DNA from: Bacillota bacterium
GTDB lineage: Bacteria; Bacillota; Bacilli; Paenibacillales; Paenibacillaceae
Reading direction: 5' to 3'
Assembly (NCBI GenBank): GCA_023418755.1
Contig: JAEZZE010000134.1
Location: forward strand, 1 to 6,583
Length of the DNA: 6,583 nt
The position numbers were made by a program, and so were the translations under genes. Each line of letters begins with the position of its first letter. Position 1 is the first letter of the stretch. Under the pieces are notes generated by a model. That model made no database searches. It was not told where the DNA came from and was given only the letters and a program-made list of their open reading frames with translations. Shown piece after piece: positions 5,615 through 6,583 of the stretch.

Positions 5615-6394
5615 ATGAACATTCTCATGCAGGTCTTCCCTGCCTTTCTGCTTGTTTTTTGTCGAATTACAGCGTTTTTTGTAGTCGCGCCGTTTTTTTC
5701 GTCCCGCAACTTCCCGGCAACGGCCAAGATCGGATTGGGCTTCTTTATCTCCCTGATCGTCTTTCTGAATGTCGGGTTCGATACGAAGGTGACGGCGGAC
5801 GCGACTTATATTTTGGCCATCATGCGCGAAGTGTTCGCTGGACTGCTGATCGGTTTTATGGTGTATCTGTTTTTTACGGTCGTCCAGACGGCTGGAGGGC
5901 TCATGGATATGCAGATGGGTTTGGCGATGGCCAACGTCGTGGATCCGATTACCGGAGTATCCGCTCCGATCCTTGGAAACATGAAGTTTATGGTGCTGAT
6001 TCTCGTCTTCCTCTCCATCAACGGCCATCATTACTTGCTCGCGGCCATTATGGACAGCTACAGGTGGCTACCCATGGACAACAATCTATTCCAAACGTAT
6101 TACGGCGGGAACGTAACGGAGTTTCTGACCCGTACGTTCGCGGACACGTTTCTGCTGGCGCTGCAGATTGCCTCGCCGATCGTCGTCGCGATGTTCCTGA
6201 CCGACTTCGGATTGGCACTGCTGGCTCGAGCGGCTCCGCAGTACAACGTTTTCGTCATCGGCCTGCCGCTCAAAATTTTGGTCGGGCTTTCGTTGCTCAT
6301 TTTGCTGATCCCCGGCTTCGGCCCGTTGTTCCAAATTATTTTCGACCGAATGTTCCAAGCGCTTGAGCATTTATTTGCGATCTTGAAAACTTAG
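5615..6394 (+). CDS. fliR: Flagellar type III export gate protein FliR
   Basis: FliR is the single-copy subunit that closes the FliP ring of the export gate; structurally it is like a FliP-FliQ fusion. The 259-residue protein is highly hydrophobic, with about six membrane stretches (roughly 5-25, 38-55, 65-92, 120-146, 178-205 and 213-237). Family landmarks are LAFFVVAPFF-like FRITAFFVVAPFFSSRN (15-32, reading CRITAFFVVAPFF here), GGLMDMQMGLAMANVVDP (94-111), LSINGHHYLL (133-142) and ARAAPQYNVFVIGLPLK (204-220). ATG 5615 lies 6 nt after the fliQ stop. Its ribosome binding site GGGTGA (5603-5608) overlaps that stop codon, so the two are likely translated together. The 5' part has three T-tracts of 6-7 bases coding for Phe pairs. 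Length and motifs are complete. Confidence 0.96.
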   Translation: MNILMQVFPAFLLVFCRITAFFVVAPFFSSRNFPATAKIGLGFFISLIVFLNVGFDTKVTADATYILAIMREVFAGLLIGFMVYLFFTVVQTAGGLMDMQMGLAMANVVDPITGVSAPILGNMKFMVLILVFLSINGHHYLLAAIMDSYRWLPMDNNLFQTYYGGNVTEFLTRTFADTFLLALQIASPIVVAMFLTDFGLALLARAAPQYNVFVIGLPLKILVGLSLLILLIPGFGPLFQIIFDRMFQALEHLFAILKT

Positions 6395-6420
6395 CTGAAC
6401 CTCGATGGCGCGCAGTTCAG
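6395..6420 (+). other. Inverted repeat in the fliR/flhB gap
   Basis: CTGAAC (6395-6400) directly after the fliR stop is perfectly complementary to GTTCAG (6415-6420), enclosing 14 nt. The right arm includes the first two bases (AG, 6419-6420) of the flhB Shine-Dalgarno, so folding could partly hide it until a ribosome finishing fliR opens it. A 6-bp repeat this close can occur by chance. Confidence 0.35.
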
Positions 6421-6426
6421 GAGGTG
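6419..6426 (+). promoter_or_regulatory. Strong ribosome binding site deciding a GTG start for flhB
   Basis: AGGAGGTG is a perfect match to the complement of the 16S 3' end. It stands 5 nt before GTG 6432 and 26 nt before the first in-frame ATG (6453), which makes GTG the probable start. Confidence 0.75.
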
Positions 6427-6431
6427 GTGTC

Positions 6432-6583
6432 GTGCCCCGCATTCGTCTGAGGATGGATTTGCAGTTGTTCGCCGGCGAGAAGACGGAGAAGGCAACGCCC
6501 AAGAAGCGCCAGGATAGCCGAAAAAAAGGACAGGTCGCCAAAAGCGCGGAAATCCCCAGCACGCTTATCCTGCTTGCCTGCAT
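6432..6583 (+). CDS. flhB: Flagellar export switch protein FlhB, 5' part (3' end outside window)
   Basis: Only the first 50 codons are present; the frame is open to the window edge. The translation PRIRLRMDLQLFAGEKTEKA then TPKKRQDSRKKGQVAKSAEI contains the hallmark FlhB N-terminus: LQLFA, then EKTEKATPKKRQDSRKKGQVAKS, and the beginning of the first membrane helix (TLILLAC). FlhB is the inner-membrane protein that contacts the FliPQR gate and, through its self-cleaving C-terminal domain (NPTH motif, not in view), switches export from hook to filament substrates. The GTG start is chosen from the AGGAGGTG ribosome binding site 5 nt upstream. ATG 6453 would keep the LQLFA motif but lacks a ribosome binding site. 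It follows fliR by 37 nt, as in B. subtilis. Confidence 0.92.
   Translation, partial: MPRIRLRMDLQLFAGEKTEKATPKKRQDSRKKGQVAKSAEIPSTLILLAC

Noticed and set aside
5300..6031. Minus-strand open frame of 243 codons opposite fliQ/fliR
   Set aside because: It has a charged, Asp/Gln/His/Arg-rich composition, typical of the antisense of hydrophobic membrane genes, and no ribosome binding site or recognisable domain was seen.
5659..6366. Plus-strand open frame of 235 codons inside fliR
   Set aside because: It is the +2 shadow of fliR. fliR itself has complete, conserved FliR motifs throughout.

Overview
The window is an uninterrupted stretch of a Bacillus-type fla/che operon. All eleven genes lie on the plus strand, in the order flgE(partial)-swrD-fliL-fliM-fliY-cheY-fliO-fliP-fliQ-fliR-flhB(partial). 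This order is the one known from Bacillus subtilis. In particular, a FlbD/SwrD-type small gene lies between the hook gene and fliL, FliY replaces a simple FliN, and cheY lies inside the operon between fliY and fliO. Purine-rich, AGGAGG-like ribosome binding sites and TTG/GTG start codons also indicate a Gram-positive firmicute. The moderately high GC, the 'MVDVLSQNEIDALL' FliM start and the Pro/Ala-rich FliY linker suggest Paenibacillaceae (Paenibacillus/Cohnella-like). The taxon is an inference from memory of these families, not a database result.

Layout. 1-546: C-terminal two thirds of the hook protein FlgE. 608-841: SwrD, overlapping fliL (838-1317) by ATGA. 1400-2401: FliM. 2391-3614: FliY, overlapping fliM by 11 nt. 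3636-3998: CheY. 4025-4567: FliO, overlapping fliP (4564-5310) by ATGA. 5339-5608: FliQ. 5615-6394: FliR. 6432 to window end: N-terminus of FlhB. No gap exceeds 82 nt. I see no promoter, no plus-strand intrinsic terminator, no RNA gene, no mobile element and no CRISPR array. Transcription most likely enters from a promoter upstream of the window and continues past its end.

The genes form three functional blocks. FlgE is the hook, SwrD and FliL support stator/torque function, and FliM, FliY and CheY make up the C-ring switch and its phospho-signal, with FliY also acting as a CheY-P phosphatase. FliO, FliP, FliQ, FliR and FlhB build the flagellar type III export gate.

I found no undescribed system; the gene content is ordinary. 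The points worth a second look are non-coding or small-scale. Inverted repeats abut or include the Shine-Dalgarno sequence at four of the non-overlapping gene junctions. The cheY/fliO one also resembles an intrinsic terminator when read on the minus strand. An A8 tract lies in codons 2-5 of fliP, where a one-base slip gives immediate termination. fliR has a cluster of T-tracts, and FliO has a short N-terminus without a signal peptide.
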